In this document: positions 6,657 to 13,317 of the stretch, one piece after another
How the letters are laid out: each line of letters begins with the position of its first letter
How positions within the stretch are numbered: the first letter of the stretch is position 1
Assembly: GCA_035507915.1 (NCBI GenBank)
Contig: DATJNS010000001.1
Location: 1-13,737, forward strand
DNA: 13,737 nucleotides
Reading direction: 5' to 3'
Origin: JACQAI01 sp035507915
Lineage (GTDB): Bacteria; Pseudomonadota; Alphaproteobacteria; Elsterales; Elsteraceae
Position numbers and translations under genes: made by a program
Notes under the pieces: model-generated
What the model saw: the letters and a program-made list of their open reading frames with translations, nothing else
The model's database searches: none
Told to the model about the DNA's origin: nothing

Positions 6657-7181
6657 TCAGCGCTCGTCCGGCCGGCTGTCCGGTTCGGCGGCGGGCTCGA
6701 AGCGATAGCGGAAATCGCAGTGGGACGCGCCGCCCATGATGGTCTGGGTGCGCGCGAGCTTGATACGGTCGTCGTAGCCCTCGCAGAACGTGCCGTCGCG
6801 GTTGCACGACAGGATGTGGCCGATCGCGCCCAGCCCCATCGCGCGGTACATCTCGGCGTAGCGGCAGCGCGTGACGTCGAACTCGAGATGCGTCGCGTCG
6901 TGCCGGCGCACCGTCATCTCGAGCGCGCCGCCCGTGGTCCAGTGCGGCAGCAGCGCGGCGAAGCTGTCGAGGTCGGTCGCGCCGCCGCCCGCGACGGCGA
7001 ACTGGCGGCCCTGCGCGATCGCCGACTGGCGGATCGCCGCAGCCAGGATGTCGCGCGCCGCGGCCTCGCCCAGCCGCGCCACCAGCGTCTCGTAGACCGG
7101 CTTCAGGATCTCGGCCTCGATGCGGCGGCGCTCCAGCATCGGGAGCTCGGGCTTCGGAAGCTCGGACGGCGTCTCGGACAT
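6657..7181 (-). CDS. ATC-hydrolase-like family protein (L-2-amino-thiazoline-4-carboxylic acid hydrolase family)
   Basis: A 174-residue soluble protein that resembles the L-2-amino-thiazoline-4-carboxylic acid hydrolase family. The name-giving enzyme opens the thiazoline ring on a bacterial route to L-cysteine; most relatives have unknown substrates. Visible family features are FDVTRCRYAEMYRAMG (Cys106), HILSCNRDGTFCEGY (Cys126, Cys133) and GGASHCDFRYR (Cys155) near the C-terminus, after a helical N-terminal half. The four conserved-looking cysteines could be catalytic or structural. The ATG at 7179-7181 is chosen because GAGGAG lies about nine bases upstream; a longer open frame reaching 7304 would run into the divergent MTHFR-like gene and has no such support. 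The NIPSNAP gene follows 76 bp downstream. No carbamoylase or racemase of the known cysteine route is in the window, so the true reaction is open. Confidence 0.8.
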   Translation of the reverse strand: MSETPSELPKPELPMLERRRIEAEILKPVYETLVARLGEAAARDILAAAIRQSAIAQGRQFAVAGGGATDLDSFAALLPHWTTGGALEMTVRRHDATHLEFDVTRCRYAEMYRAMGLGAIGHILSCNRDGTFCEGYDDRIKLARTQTIMGGASHCDFRYRFEPAAEPDSRPDER

Positions 7182-7246
7182 CGGCGCGTCTCCTCGGCTT
7201 TGCACGAGCTTACCGCGGCGGCGTGCACGGATGGGCGCATTTGTGG

Positions 7247-7276
7247 TTGACCGACGCGCGGCCGCGCCCCTGGAAT
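7247..7276 (+). promoter_or_regulatory. Candidate promoter placing the MTHFR-like ATG at the transcript start
   Basis: TTGACC (7247-7252) and TGGAAT (7271-7276) are 18 bases apart and match the sigma70 hexamers at five and four of six positions. Transcription would start six to seven bases after the -10, which is the ATG at 7283 itself. No Shine-Dalgarno precedes that ATG, so a leaderless mRNA is possible. Confidence 0.35.
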
Positions 7277-7282
7277 GCGGCG

Positions 7283-8233
7283 ATGATCGATCCAGCCGAC
7301 GCACCCGTGAGCGCGCTCGACCGCGCGCTCAAAGCGGGCGAGTTCGTGATCACGGCGGAGATCGCGCCGCCGGTCAGCACCGACCCGGCCGACCTGCTGG
7401 CGCGCGCCCTGCCGCTCCGCGGGCTGGCGACCGCCGTGAACGTGACCGACGGCGCCGGCGCCAAGGCGCATCTGTCGAGCCTCGCCGCGGCGCGCCTGCT
7501 GCTCGACAACGGCATCGAGCCGATCCTCCAGATGACCTGCCGCGACCGCAACCGCATCGCGCTGCAGAGCGACCTGATGGGCGCCGTGGCGCTCGGCGTG
7601 CGCAACATCCTGGTGCTGCGCGGCGACGATCCGAGCGCGGGCGACCAGCCCGACGCCAAGCCGGTGTTCGATCTCGACAGCCGCGTGCTGCTCGAGACCG
7701 CGGCGCGGCTGCGGCACGAGCACCGGCTGCCGACCGGAACCGAGGTCAAGGGTGCGGCACCGCTGCTGCTCGGCGCCGCCGACATACCGATCGACCCGCC
7801 GCCCGGCTGGATGCCGCAGAGCCTCGCCGCCAAGCTCGCGGCCGGCGCCGACTTCGTGCAGACCCAGTTCTGCCTCGACCCCGACGTGGTGCGGCGCTAC
7901 GCCGCCCGGCTCGCCGAGCTCGGGCTGCTGCCGCGGCTCAAGATCCTGATCGGCGTCGCGCCGATCCCGTCGGCGCGCTCGGCGCGCTGGATGCGCGACA
8001 AGCTGTTCGGCACGATCATCCCGGACGCGCTGATCGAGCGGCTCGACCGGGCGGCCGATCCGCGCGCCGAGGGCCGGCGCATCTGCGTCGAGCTCCTGCA
8101 GGCGCTTGCGGGCATCCCGGGCGTCGCCGGCGCCCACATCATGGCGCCGCAGAATCCGTCGGCCATCCCCGAGGTGATCGCGGCCGCCGCCGTCGGGCGC
8201 GCGGTCGTCCCCTCGGGCGCGCCGTCGTCATGA
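7283..8233 (+). CDS. Methylenetetrahydrofolate reductase family protein (MetF-like)
   Basis: A 316-residue protein of the MTHFR family, an FAD-dependent TIM barrel that in its best-known members reduces 5,10-methylene-tetrahydrofolate to the methyl donor for methionine synthesis. Family motifs are visible in order. TAEIAPP contains Glu26, equivalent to the catalytic Glu of E. coli MetF. NVTDGAGA, then TCRDRNRIALQSDL, are followed by LRGDDP with Asp115 at the flavin-contacting position. QTQFCLD (Gln195) and a C-terminal IMAPQNP segment complete the pattern. The ATG at 7283 fits the family N-terminus; a GTG 60 bases upstream would add 20 residues with no family character. Its stop overlaps the aldo/keto reductase start by ATGA, so the two are co-translated. 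No methionine synthase is nearby, so a one-carbon role in catabolism, for example receiving methyl groups, is as likely as methionine synthesis. Confidence 0.88.
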   Translation: MIDPADAPVSALDRALKAGEFVITAEIAPPVSTDPADLLARALPLRGLATAVNVTDGAGAKAHLSSLAAARLLLDNGIEPILQMTCRDRNRIALQSDLMGAVALGVRNILVLRGDDPSAGDQPDAKPVFDLDSRVLLETAARLRHEHRLPTGTEVKGAAPLLLGAADIPIDPPPGWMPQSLAAKLAAGADFVQTQFCLDPDVVRRYAARLAELGLLPRLKILIGVAPIPSARSARWMRDKLFGTIIPDALIERLDRAADPRAEGRRICVELLQALAGIPGVAGAHIMAPQNPSAIPEVIAAAAVGRAVVPSGAPSS

Positions 8234-9063
8234 GCGCCTCCGCCACGATCACGCTCAACAGCGGCGTCGCGATCCCGCGCCTCGGGCTCGGCGTCTATCA
8301 AGCGGGCCGCGGCCGCGCGACCGAGAATGCCGTGAGCTGGGCGCTCGAGGCCGGCTACCGCCACGTCGACACGGCCGCCATGTACGGCAACGAGGCCGAG
8401 GTCGGCGCGGCGCTGCAGCGCGCGTTCGCGGCCGGATCGGTGCGGCGCGACGAAATCTTCGTCACCACGAAGCTGTGGAACAGCGATCACGGCTACGACG
8501 CGGCGCTGCGGGCGTTCGACGCCAGCCACCGCCGGCTCGGCTTGGACCAGATCGATCTCTTCCTGCTCCACTGGCCGGTGCCGGAGCGCCGGCTCGACTC
8601 GTGGCGCGCGCTCGAGCGGGTCCTCGACGAGGGACGCTGCCGCGCGATCGGCGTCAGCAACTACATGGTGCGCCATCTCGAGGAGCTGCTGCGCCACGCC
8701 AAGGTCGCGCCGGCGGTGAATCAGATCGAGCTGCATCCCTGGTGCCAGCAGCGCGACGTCGTCGCCTTCTGCAAGGCCCACGACATCGCGGTCGTCGCCT
8801 ACAGCCCGCTCACCAAAGGCATGAAGCTCGACGATCCAGGCCTCGCCGCGGTGGCGCGAGAGGCGCACCGCACGCCCGCCCAGGTGCTCCTGCGCTGGTG
8901 CCTGCAGACGGGTTTCGTCACCATCCCGAAGTCGGTACGGCGCGAGCGCATCGTCGAGAACGCCGCGATCTTCGACTTCGCGCTGACCGCCGCGCAGATG
9001 AGCGCGCTCGACGGCTTCAACGAGGAGCGCCACGTGACCTGGGATCCGCGCCGGGAGCGCTGA
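8230..9063 (+). CDS. Aldo/keto reductase
   Basis: A 277-residue NADPH-type aldo/keto reductase, a cytoplasmic single-domain TIM barrel that reduces aldehydes or ketones to alcohols. The catalytic tetrad is complete: Asp47 in YRHVDTA, Tyr52 in MYGNE, Lys81 in TTKLWN and His114 in LLHWP. The cofactor-binding segments GVSNYMVRHLEELL, NQIELHPW, AYSPLTKG and IPKSVRRERIVEN are also present. The length and the early GLGVYQA motif resemble the 2,5-diketo-D-gluconate reductase branch, but the substrate cannot be read from sequence. The ATG overlaps the stop of the MTHFR-like gene by four bases, so the two are translated together. It ends 20 bp before the convergent amidohydrolase. Confidence 0.95.
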   Translation: MSASATITLNSGVAIPRLGLGVYQAGRGRATENAVSWALEAGYRHVDTAAMYGNEAEVGAALQRAFAAGSVRRDEIFVTTKLWNSDHGYDAALRAFDASHRRLGLDQIDLFLLHWPVPERRLDSWRALERVLDEGRCRAIGVSNYMVRHLEELLRHAKVAPAVNQIELHPWCQQRDVVAFCKAHDIAVVAYSPLTKGMKLDDPGLAAVAREAHRTPAQVLLRWCLQTGFVTIPKSVRRERIVENAAIFDFALTAAQMSALDGFNEERHVTWDPRRER

Positions 9064-9071
9064 CGGCGCGG
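9046..9071 (+). terminator. Hairpin spanning the aldo/keto reductase stop codon
   Basis: CCGCGCCG (9046-9053) pairs perfectly with CGGCGCGG (9064-9071) around a 10-base loop that contains the TGA stop. It lies in the 20-bp space where the aldo/keto reductase and amidohydrolase genes converge and could act on both transcripts. There is no T-run, so its terminator role is uncertain. Confidence 0.35.
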
Positions 9072-9083
9072 CTCGTACCGGCC

Positions 9084-10625
9084 TCAGCGAGCGCGATTCA
9101 CGTACGCCTCGAACGTGTGGGCGTGGTGGCCGCCGCCCCAGCGGTCGATGTGGTACGGCATCTTGGCGAGGCCGGGGCAGAAGGTGTTGACGACGCGCTC
9201 GACATTGTCGAACAGCGCCTTGGCGGGCTGGTTGGCCTCGGCGAGGCGCGCGCGGCTCGCCTCGACGCGCCGCGCCAGCGCGCCCATGTCGACGCCGACG
9301 ACCCGGCCGCGCTCGACGACCATGCGGCCGCCGACCATGACGCGGTCGACCGACGCGCCGTCCTCGGTGTGGACCAGCTGGTTGACCGCGTCGTTGAACG
9401 GCAGCCAGTTCACGGTGTGGAGGTCGAGGAACACGATGTCGGCCTTGTAGCCGGGCGCCAGGCGGCCGAGCTTGGCGGCGAAGCCGAGCGCCTTGGCGCT
9501 GCCCTCGGTCGCCGCGGTCAGCACCTCCTCGGTGGTGAGCCAGCGGTCGGTGTCGGGGCCCTGCGCCTTCGAGACCATCGAGGCCAGCCGCATCGACTCG
9601 TACATGTTCTGATTGTCGGAGCAGTTGGCGCCGTCGGTGCCGATGCCGACATTGACCTTGCGCTCGAGCATGGCGCGCAGGTCGGCCAGCCCGTTGCCGA
9701 GCCGCAGGTTGCTGCCCGGATTGTGCGCGACCGACGACCCGTGGTCGCCCAGGCGCTGCATGTCGTCATGGTCGAGCCAGACGCCGTGACCGACCGTGAA
9801 GTCGGGCCCGAGCAGCCCGAGGTCCTGCAGGTGCGCGGTCGGGGTCTTGCCGTAGCGCTGCAGCCCGACGATCACCTGCGCCTTCGATTCCTGCACGTGG
9901 GTGTGCAGCGCGACGCCGTGCTCGCGCGCCAGGCGCGCGCACTGGCGCATGAAGTCGTCGGTGCAGTGGTGCGGGATGGTCGGCGCGACCGCCGGGCGCA
10001 CCTGCTCGCGGTCGAGCTTCCAGCCGCGCAGGGTCTCGCGCATCGCGGTCAGGGTCGCCTCGCCGGGCGCCAGCTTGAGGCGCTCGACGGCCTGGCGCTG
10101 CGCCGGCGACATCGCGTCGAGCAGCCCGGGGATCGCCTCGAAGAAGGTCAGCTCGGCGACCATCGGCGCGAGCACCGCGCGCATGCCGGCGTCGGCGTAG
10201 GCGCGCGCGCAGGCCTCGAGGCCGTCGACCGTCGGCACCGGAAACTCGACGGTCAGGTCGTAGCACGCGGTGCAGCCCTTCTGGAGCATCTCGAGCGCGC
10301 CGATGTAGGTGCTGAGATACTTGTCCTCGAGCGTGCGCCCGCCGCTGATCCACGGTGCGGCCGTGAGCAGCAGCTCCAGGGTCCAGCGGTCGCCCATGCC
10401 CTTGGCGAGATTGCCGTGGCCGTGGGTATGCGCGTTGATCAGGCCGGGATGCAGCAGGCGATCGCGCGCGTCGACCACGATCGCGTCGGCCGGCGCGGCG
10501 AGCCCGGGACGGCCGACCTCCTTGATCGTGTCGCCGACCACCAGGATGTCGGCCGGATCGGCGCGATGGCTCGCGACGTCGACCAGGCGGCCGTTGCGGA
10601 TGATGGTGGCGCGCGCGTCTGCCAT
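9084..10625 (-). CDS. Amidohydrolase of the AtzA/TrzN/SsnA type
   Basis: A 513-residue cytoplasmic metal-dependent hydrolase of the amidohydrolase superfamily (COG0402-like), typically removing an amino group or halide from a nitrogen heterocycle. The N-terminal beta-sandwich leads to NAHTHGHGN, with metal ligands His66 and His68. HTHVQES supplies His243 and the catalytic Glu246. GHGVWLD supplies His280, and GTDGANCSDNQNM supplies Asp331. The pattern and spacing closely resemble those of atrazine chlorohydrolase and related deaminases, and all metal ligands are intact. A C-terminal extension (about 440-513) ends in an Arg/His-rich tail. The ATG at 10623-10625 follows a GAGGGA about nine bases away. 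It is the last gene of the minus-strand operon, 56 bp behind an NMT1-type ABC permease, so the imported compound is probably its substrate. The substrate is not identified. Confidence 0.92.
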   Translation of the reverse strand: MADARATIIRNGRLVDVASHRADPADILVVGDTIKEVGRPGLAAPADAIVVDARDRLLHPGLINAHTHGHGNLAKGMGDRWTLELLLTAAPWISGGRTLEDKYLSTYIGALEMLQKGCTACYDLTVEFPVPTVDGLEACARAYADAGMRAVLAPMVAELTFFEAIPGLLDAMSPAQRQAVERLKLAPGEATLTAMRETLRGWKLDREQVRPAVAPTIPHHCTDDFMRQCARLAREHGVALHTHVQESKAQVIVGLQRYGKTPTAHLQDLGLLGPDFTVGHGVWLDHDDMQRLGDHGSSVAHNPGSNLRLGNGLADLRAMLERKVNVGIGTDGANCSDNQNMYESMRLASMVSKAQGPDTDRWLTTEEVLTAATEGSAKALGFAAKLGRLAPGYKADIVFLDLHTVNWLPFNDAVNQLVHTEDGASVDRVMVGGRMVVERGRVVGVDMGALARRVEASRARLAEANQPAKALFDNVERVVNTFCPGLAKMPYHIDRWGGGHHAHTFEAYVNRAR

Positions 10626-10681
10626 GGAGCATGTCCCTCGTGTCGTCGTCGAAAGATGTTACCGCAGAGCGCGCGGGGGCA

Positions 10682-11530
10682 TCAGAGCGTCGGCTTGTCG
10701 GCCGAGACCGACCAGGGGAAGAACACCTGCTCGACGATGACGACCGCTTGGAACAGCACGATGCCGAGCAGCGACAGGAGCAGGAGCGCGCCCCAGGCGA
10801 GCGGCACCTTGAAGAAGGCGGTGGAGGTCACGATCAGGTAGCCGAGACCCTGGTCGGCGTTGACGAACTCGCCGACCACGGCGCCGACCACCGACAGGGT
10901 GATCGCGGCCTTGAGGCCGCTGAACACGAACGGCACGGCGTAGGGCAGGCGGATGCGCCACAGCTCGCGCCAGCGGCTCGCCTTGCAGGCGCGTCCGAGC
11001 TCGATCAGCTCGGGCGGCACCGCCGTGATGCCGGCGACGATCGACAGCACCAGCGGGAAGAACGCGACCAGGAAGGTGACGACGACGCGCGGCATCTCGT
11101 TGGAGCCGAAGATCACCACCAGGATCGGCGCCAGCGCGACCTTGGGGATCGACTGCGTCAGCACCAGCAACGGATAGATCGAGTTGGCGATCAGCGGCGA
11201 AGAGGTGAGCAGGACGGCGAGCGGGAGACTCACGATCAGCGAGGTCGCGAAGCCGAGCAGCACGGTCTTGGTGGTCGCCAGGGTGTGGATGGCGACCGGG
11301 CCGGCGAGCGCCGCCGTGTCGGCGAAGATCGCCGTCGGCCGCGGCACCAGATAGGCCGGGATATTGAACAGCCGGCAGGCCAGCTCCCACAGCGCCAGCA
11401 TGACGACGATCGCCGCGACCGGCTGCGCGACCTCGGGCAGCCAGCGCGGGGCGTGCGCCCTACGCGGTGCGGGCGCGTCGACCGCCGAAGATGAGCTCGC
11501 GGATACGGTGGGTCGCGGACTGGAACTCAT
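10682..11530 (-). CDS. ABC transporter permease (SsuC/TauC/ThiX type)
   Basis: A 282-residue inner-membrane permease of the nitrate/sulfonate/pyrimidine ABC uptake class. After a Ser/Pro-rich cytoplasmic N-terminus (1-30) there are about six hydrophobic segments (near 36-53, 85-108, 117-141, 148-170, 205-222 and 245-270). The EAA loop that contacts the ATPase lies at about 175-200 (ELGRACKASRWRELWRIRLP). The start at 11528-11530 is fixed by GGAGG (11537-11541) six bases upstream. It makes the gene overlap the 3' end of the ATPase gene by 71 bases in another frame. A later Met at residue 44 would cut into the first membrane segment and has no such ribosome site. The gene works with the adjacent ATPase and binding protein as one importer. 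Confidence 0.93.
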   Translation of the reverse strand: MSSSPRPTVSASSSSAVDAPAPRRAHAPRWLPEVAQPVAAIVVMLALWELACRLFNIPAYLVPRPTAIFADTAALAGPVAIHTLATTKTVLLGFATSLIVSLPLAVLLTSSPLIANSIYPLLVLTQSIPKVALAPILVVIFGSNEMPRVVVTFLVAFFPLVLSIVAGITAVPPELIELGRACKASRWRELWRIRLPYAVPFVFSGLKAAITLSVVGAVVGEFVNADQGLGYLIVTSTAFFKVPLAWGALLLLSLLGIVLFQAVVIVEQVFFPWSVSADKPTL

Positions 11531-12230
11531 GACGGGCCTCCATGTCGAAGTCGCGCGGCCGCGGCAGCTCGACCTTGACGATCTCGGCGATCCGGCCGGG
11601 CCGGGCCGACAGCACGACCACCCGATCGGCGAGCAGCACCGCCTCGGGGATCGAATGGGTGACGAACAGGATGGTCTTGGGCCGCTCGGTCCAGATGCGC
11701 ATCACCTCGATGGTGAGCTCCTCGCGGGTCAGCGCGTCGAGCGCGCCGAACGGTTCGTCCATCAGGAGCGTGGTCGGGTCGTGCACCAGCGCGCGGCAGA
11801 TGCCGGCGCGCTGCTGCATGCCGCCCGACAGCTCGCGCGGATACTTGCCCTCGAAGCCGGCCAATCCGACCAGCTCGAGCAGGTCGCGGGCGCGCGCGCG
11901 CGCCGCCGCGTCGAGCCGGCCCATCATGTCGACCGGGAACAGCACGTTGTCGAGCACGGTCGCCCACGGCAGCAAGGTCGGCGCCTGGAACACGATGCCG
12001 GTGTCGGCGCGCGGCTCGGCGACCACCGAGCCGTCGATCGTGACCGTGCCGCGGCTGGGCGCCAACAGGCCGGCGACCAGGCGAAGCAAGGTCGACTTGC
12101 CGCAGCCCGACGGGCCGACCAGGCAGACGAACTCGTTGGCGCCGACCTCGAGCGAGACGTCCTCGAGCGCGGCGACCTCGTCGCCGCCGCGCGCGACGAA
12201 CCGCTTGGTGACGCCGTCGAGAACGATCAC
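11460..12230 (-). CDS. ABC transporter ATP-binding protein (SsuB/TauB/ThiZ type)
   Basis: A 256-residue ATPase powering the importer. All motifs are intact: Walker A GPSGCGKST at 39-47, Q-loop Gln82 in GIVFQ, signature LSGGMQ at 134-139, Walker B LLMDEP with Asp158 and Glu159, D-loop ALD at 163-165, and the switch His190 in VTHS. I chose the GTG at 12228-12230 because the family sequence VLDGVTKRF begins there and no ATG is in frame nearby; its ribosome site is weak (AGGG). The frame stays open far upstream into the binding-protein gene but without family sequence. It starts 35 bp after the binding-protein stop and overlaps the permease by 71 bp. Confidence 0.94.
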   Translation of the reverse strand: MIVLDGVTKRFVARGGDEVAALEDVSLEVGANEFVCLVGPSGCGKSTLLRLVAGLLAPSRGTVTIDGSVVAEPRADTGIVFQAPTLLPWATVLDNVLFPVDMMGRLDAAARARARDLLELVGLAGFEGKYPRELSGGMQQRAGICRALVHDPTTLLMDEPFGALDALTREELTIEVMRIWTERPKTILFVTHSIPEAVLLADRVVVLSARPGRIAEIVKVELPRPRDFDMEARHEFQSATHRIRELIFGGRRARTA

Positions 12231-12265
12231 ACGAGAGCCCTGGCCCCCAGCGCGCCTGCCGTCTC

Positions 12266-13261
12266 CTACTTCGGCGGCAACAGCGAGGTGTCGATCATCT
12301 GGCGCGGGTCCCACGTCTTGGGGATCTCCTGCGCCTCGGCGACCGCGTCGAAGGTGGCGGCGAGGCGCTCGGGCGACTCCTTGCCGAAGCCGTATTTCGC
12401 CTCGTGATCGGTGAACACGAAGGTCATCACCGCCTGGACGCTGTGCGTGCAGTCGTCGAGCGCGACCTCCGGGTTCCTCTTGATGTGCAGCTTGCAGGCC
12501 TCCTCGGGGTTGGCCTTCGCCCATTCGAACGAGTGCCGTATGGCCGTGAGGAAGCGGCGCGTCAGATCGGGCTTGTTCTTGATCGTCTCGTCGGTCGCGA
12601 CGATCGAGGCGGCGTAGATCTCGAACCCGGCCTTGACGAACGGCAGCGCGACGATCTCCTCGCCGGCCGCCTTGGCCGCCTTGTTGATGTAGTAGTAGTG
12701 GATCGAATAGAACGGCGCCGCGTCGATGTTCTTGGCGATCAGCTGTTGCGCCATCGCCGCGCCGTCCATGTTGACCCAGATGATCTTGCTCGGATCGGTG
12801 CCGGACTTCTCGGCGACCTTGGGAAAATAGAACTTGTGGCTGTTGCCCGGCGTGATGCCGATGCGCTTGCCTTCGAGCCCCTTGAAGCTCGTGATGCCCG
12901 AGCTCTTGAGCACGAACAGCGAGTGCGGCGACAGGGAGTAGATCACCGCGATGGTCTTGACCGGCACGTTCTGCTTGGCGCGCGCGGTCATCACCGCCGA
13001 GACGTCGGCGACGCCATAGTCGAACGCGCCGCCGGCGAGCTTGGAGACCGTGTCGCCCGAGCCGTAGCCGCGCGTGATCGTGACGTCGATGCCTTCGTCG
13101 GCGAAGATGCCCTTCTCCCAGCCGCCGTAGTACATCGCGTGCTCGCCCGACGGGATCCAGTCGGTCTGGAAGTGCACCTTGTCGGCCGCCGACGCGCCGC
13201 CGCCCATCGCGAACGCCGCCATCGCGCACGCCGTCGCGACCGTTCCCAGCACACGCCTCAT
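12266..13261 (-). CDS. NMT1/THI5-type periplasmic substrate-binding protein of an ABC importer
   Basis: A 331-residue binding protein with a Sec signal peptide (residues 1-25: Arg2-Arg3, a hydrophobic core, cleavage after Ala-Ser-Ala). The mature part follows the NMT1/THI5-like (ThiY/SsuA) pattern. DWIPSGEHAMYYGGWEKGIF is followed by DEGIDVTITRGYGSGDTV, the DYGVADVSAVM hinge side, GKRIGITPGNSH and then the second lobe. Known members bind thiamine pyrimidine precursors, sulfonates, nitrate or other small compounds; the early WIPSGEHA segment leans to the pyrimidine (ThiY-like) group, but this is only a resemblance. The start is supported by GGAGG six bases upstream. It lies 56 bp after an MmgE/PrpD gene and feeds the ATPase/permease that follow. 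Confidence 0.93.
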   Translation of the reverse strand: MRRVLGTVATACAMAAFAMGGGASAADKVHFQTDWIPSGEHAMYYGGWEKGIFADEGIDVTITRGYGSGDTVSKLAGGAFDYGVADVSAVMTARAKQNVPVKTIAVIYSLSPHSLFVLKSSGITSFKGLEGKRIGITPGNSHKFYFPKVAEKSGTDPSKIIWVNMDGAAMAQQLIAKNIDAAPFYSIHYYYINKAAKAAGEEIVALPFVKAGFEIYAASIVATDETIKNKPDLTRRFLTAIRHSFEWAKANPEEACKLHIKRNPEVALDDCTHSVQAVMTFVFTDHEAKYGFGKESPERLAATFDAVAEAQEIPKTWDPRQMIDTSLLPPK

Positions 13262-13317
13262 CGCTTCCTCCCTCGCCCGATCACGACCGGCAAGTTAAGG
13301 CAATATTCGCGCCAAGC

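Noticed and set aside
7223..7282. GTG start 20 codons upstream for the MTHFR-like gene
   Set aside because: The added residues do not resemble the family, and the candidate promoter lies inside that stretch.
12231..13229. Upstream in-frame extension of the ABC ATPase into the binding-protein gene (589 codons in total)
   Set aside because: It overlaps the binding protein in another frame on the same strand, is low-complexity, and the ATPase family begins at the GTG at 12230.
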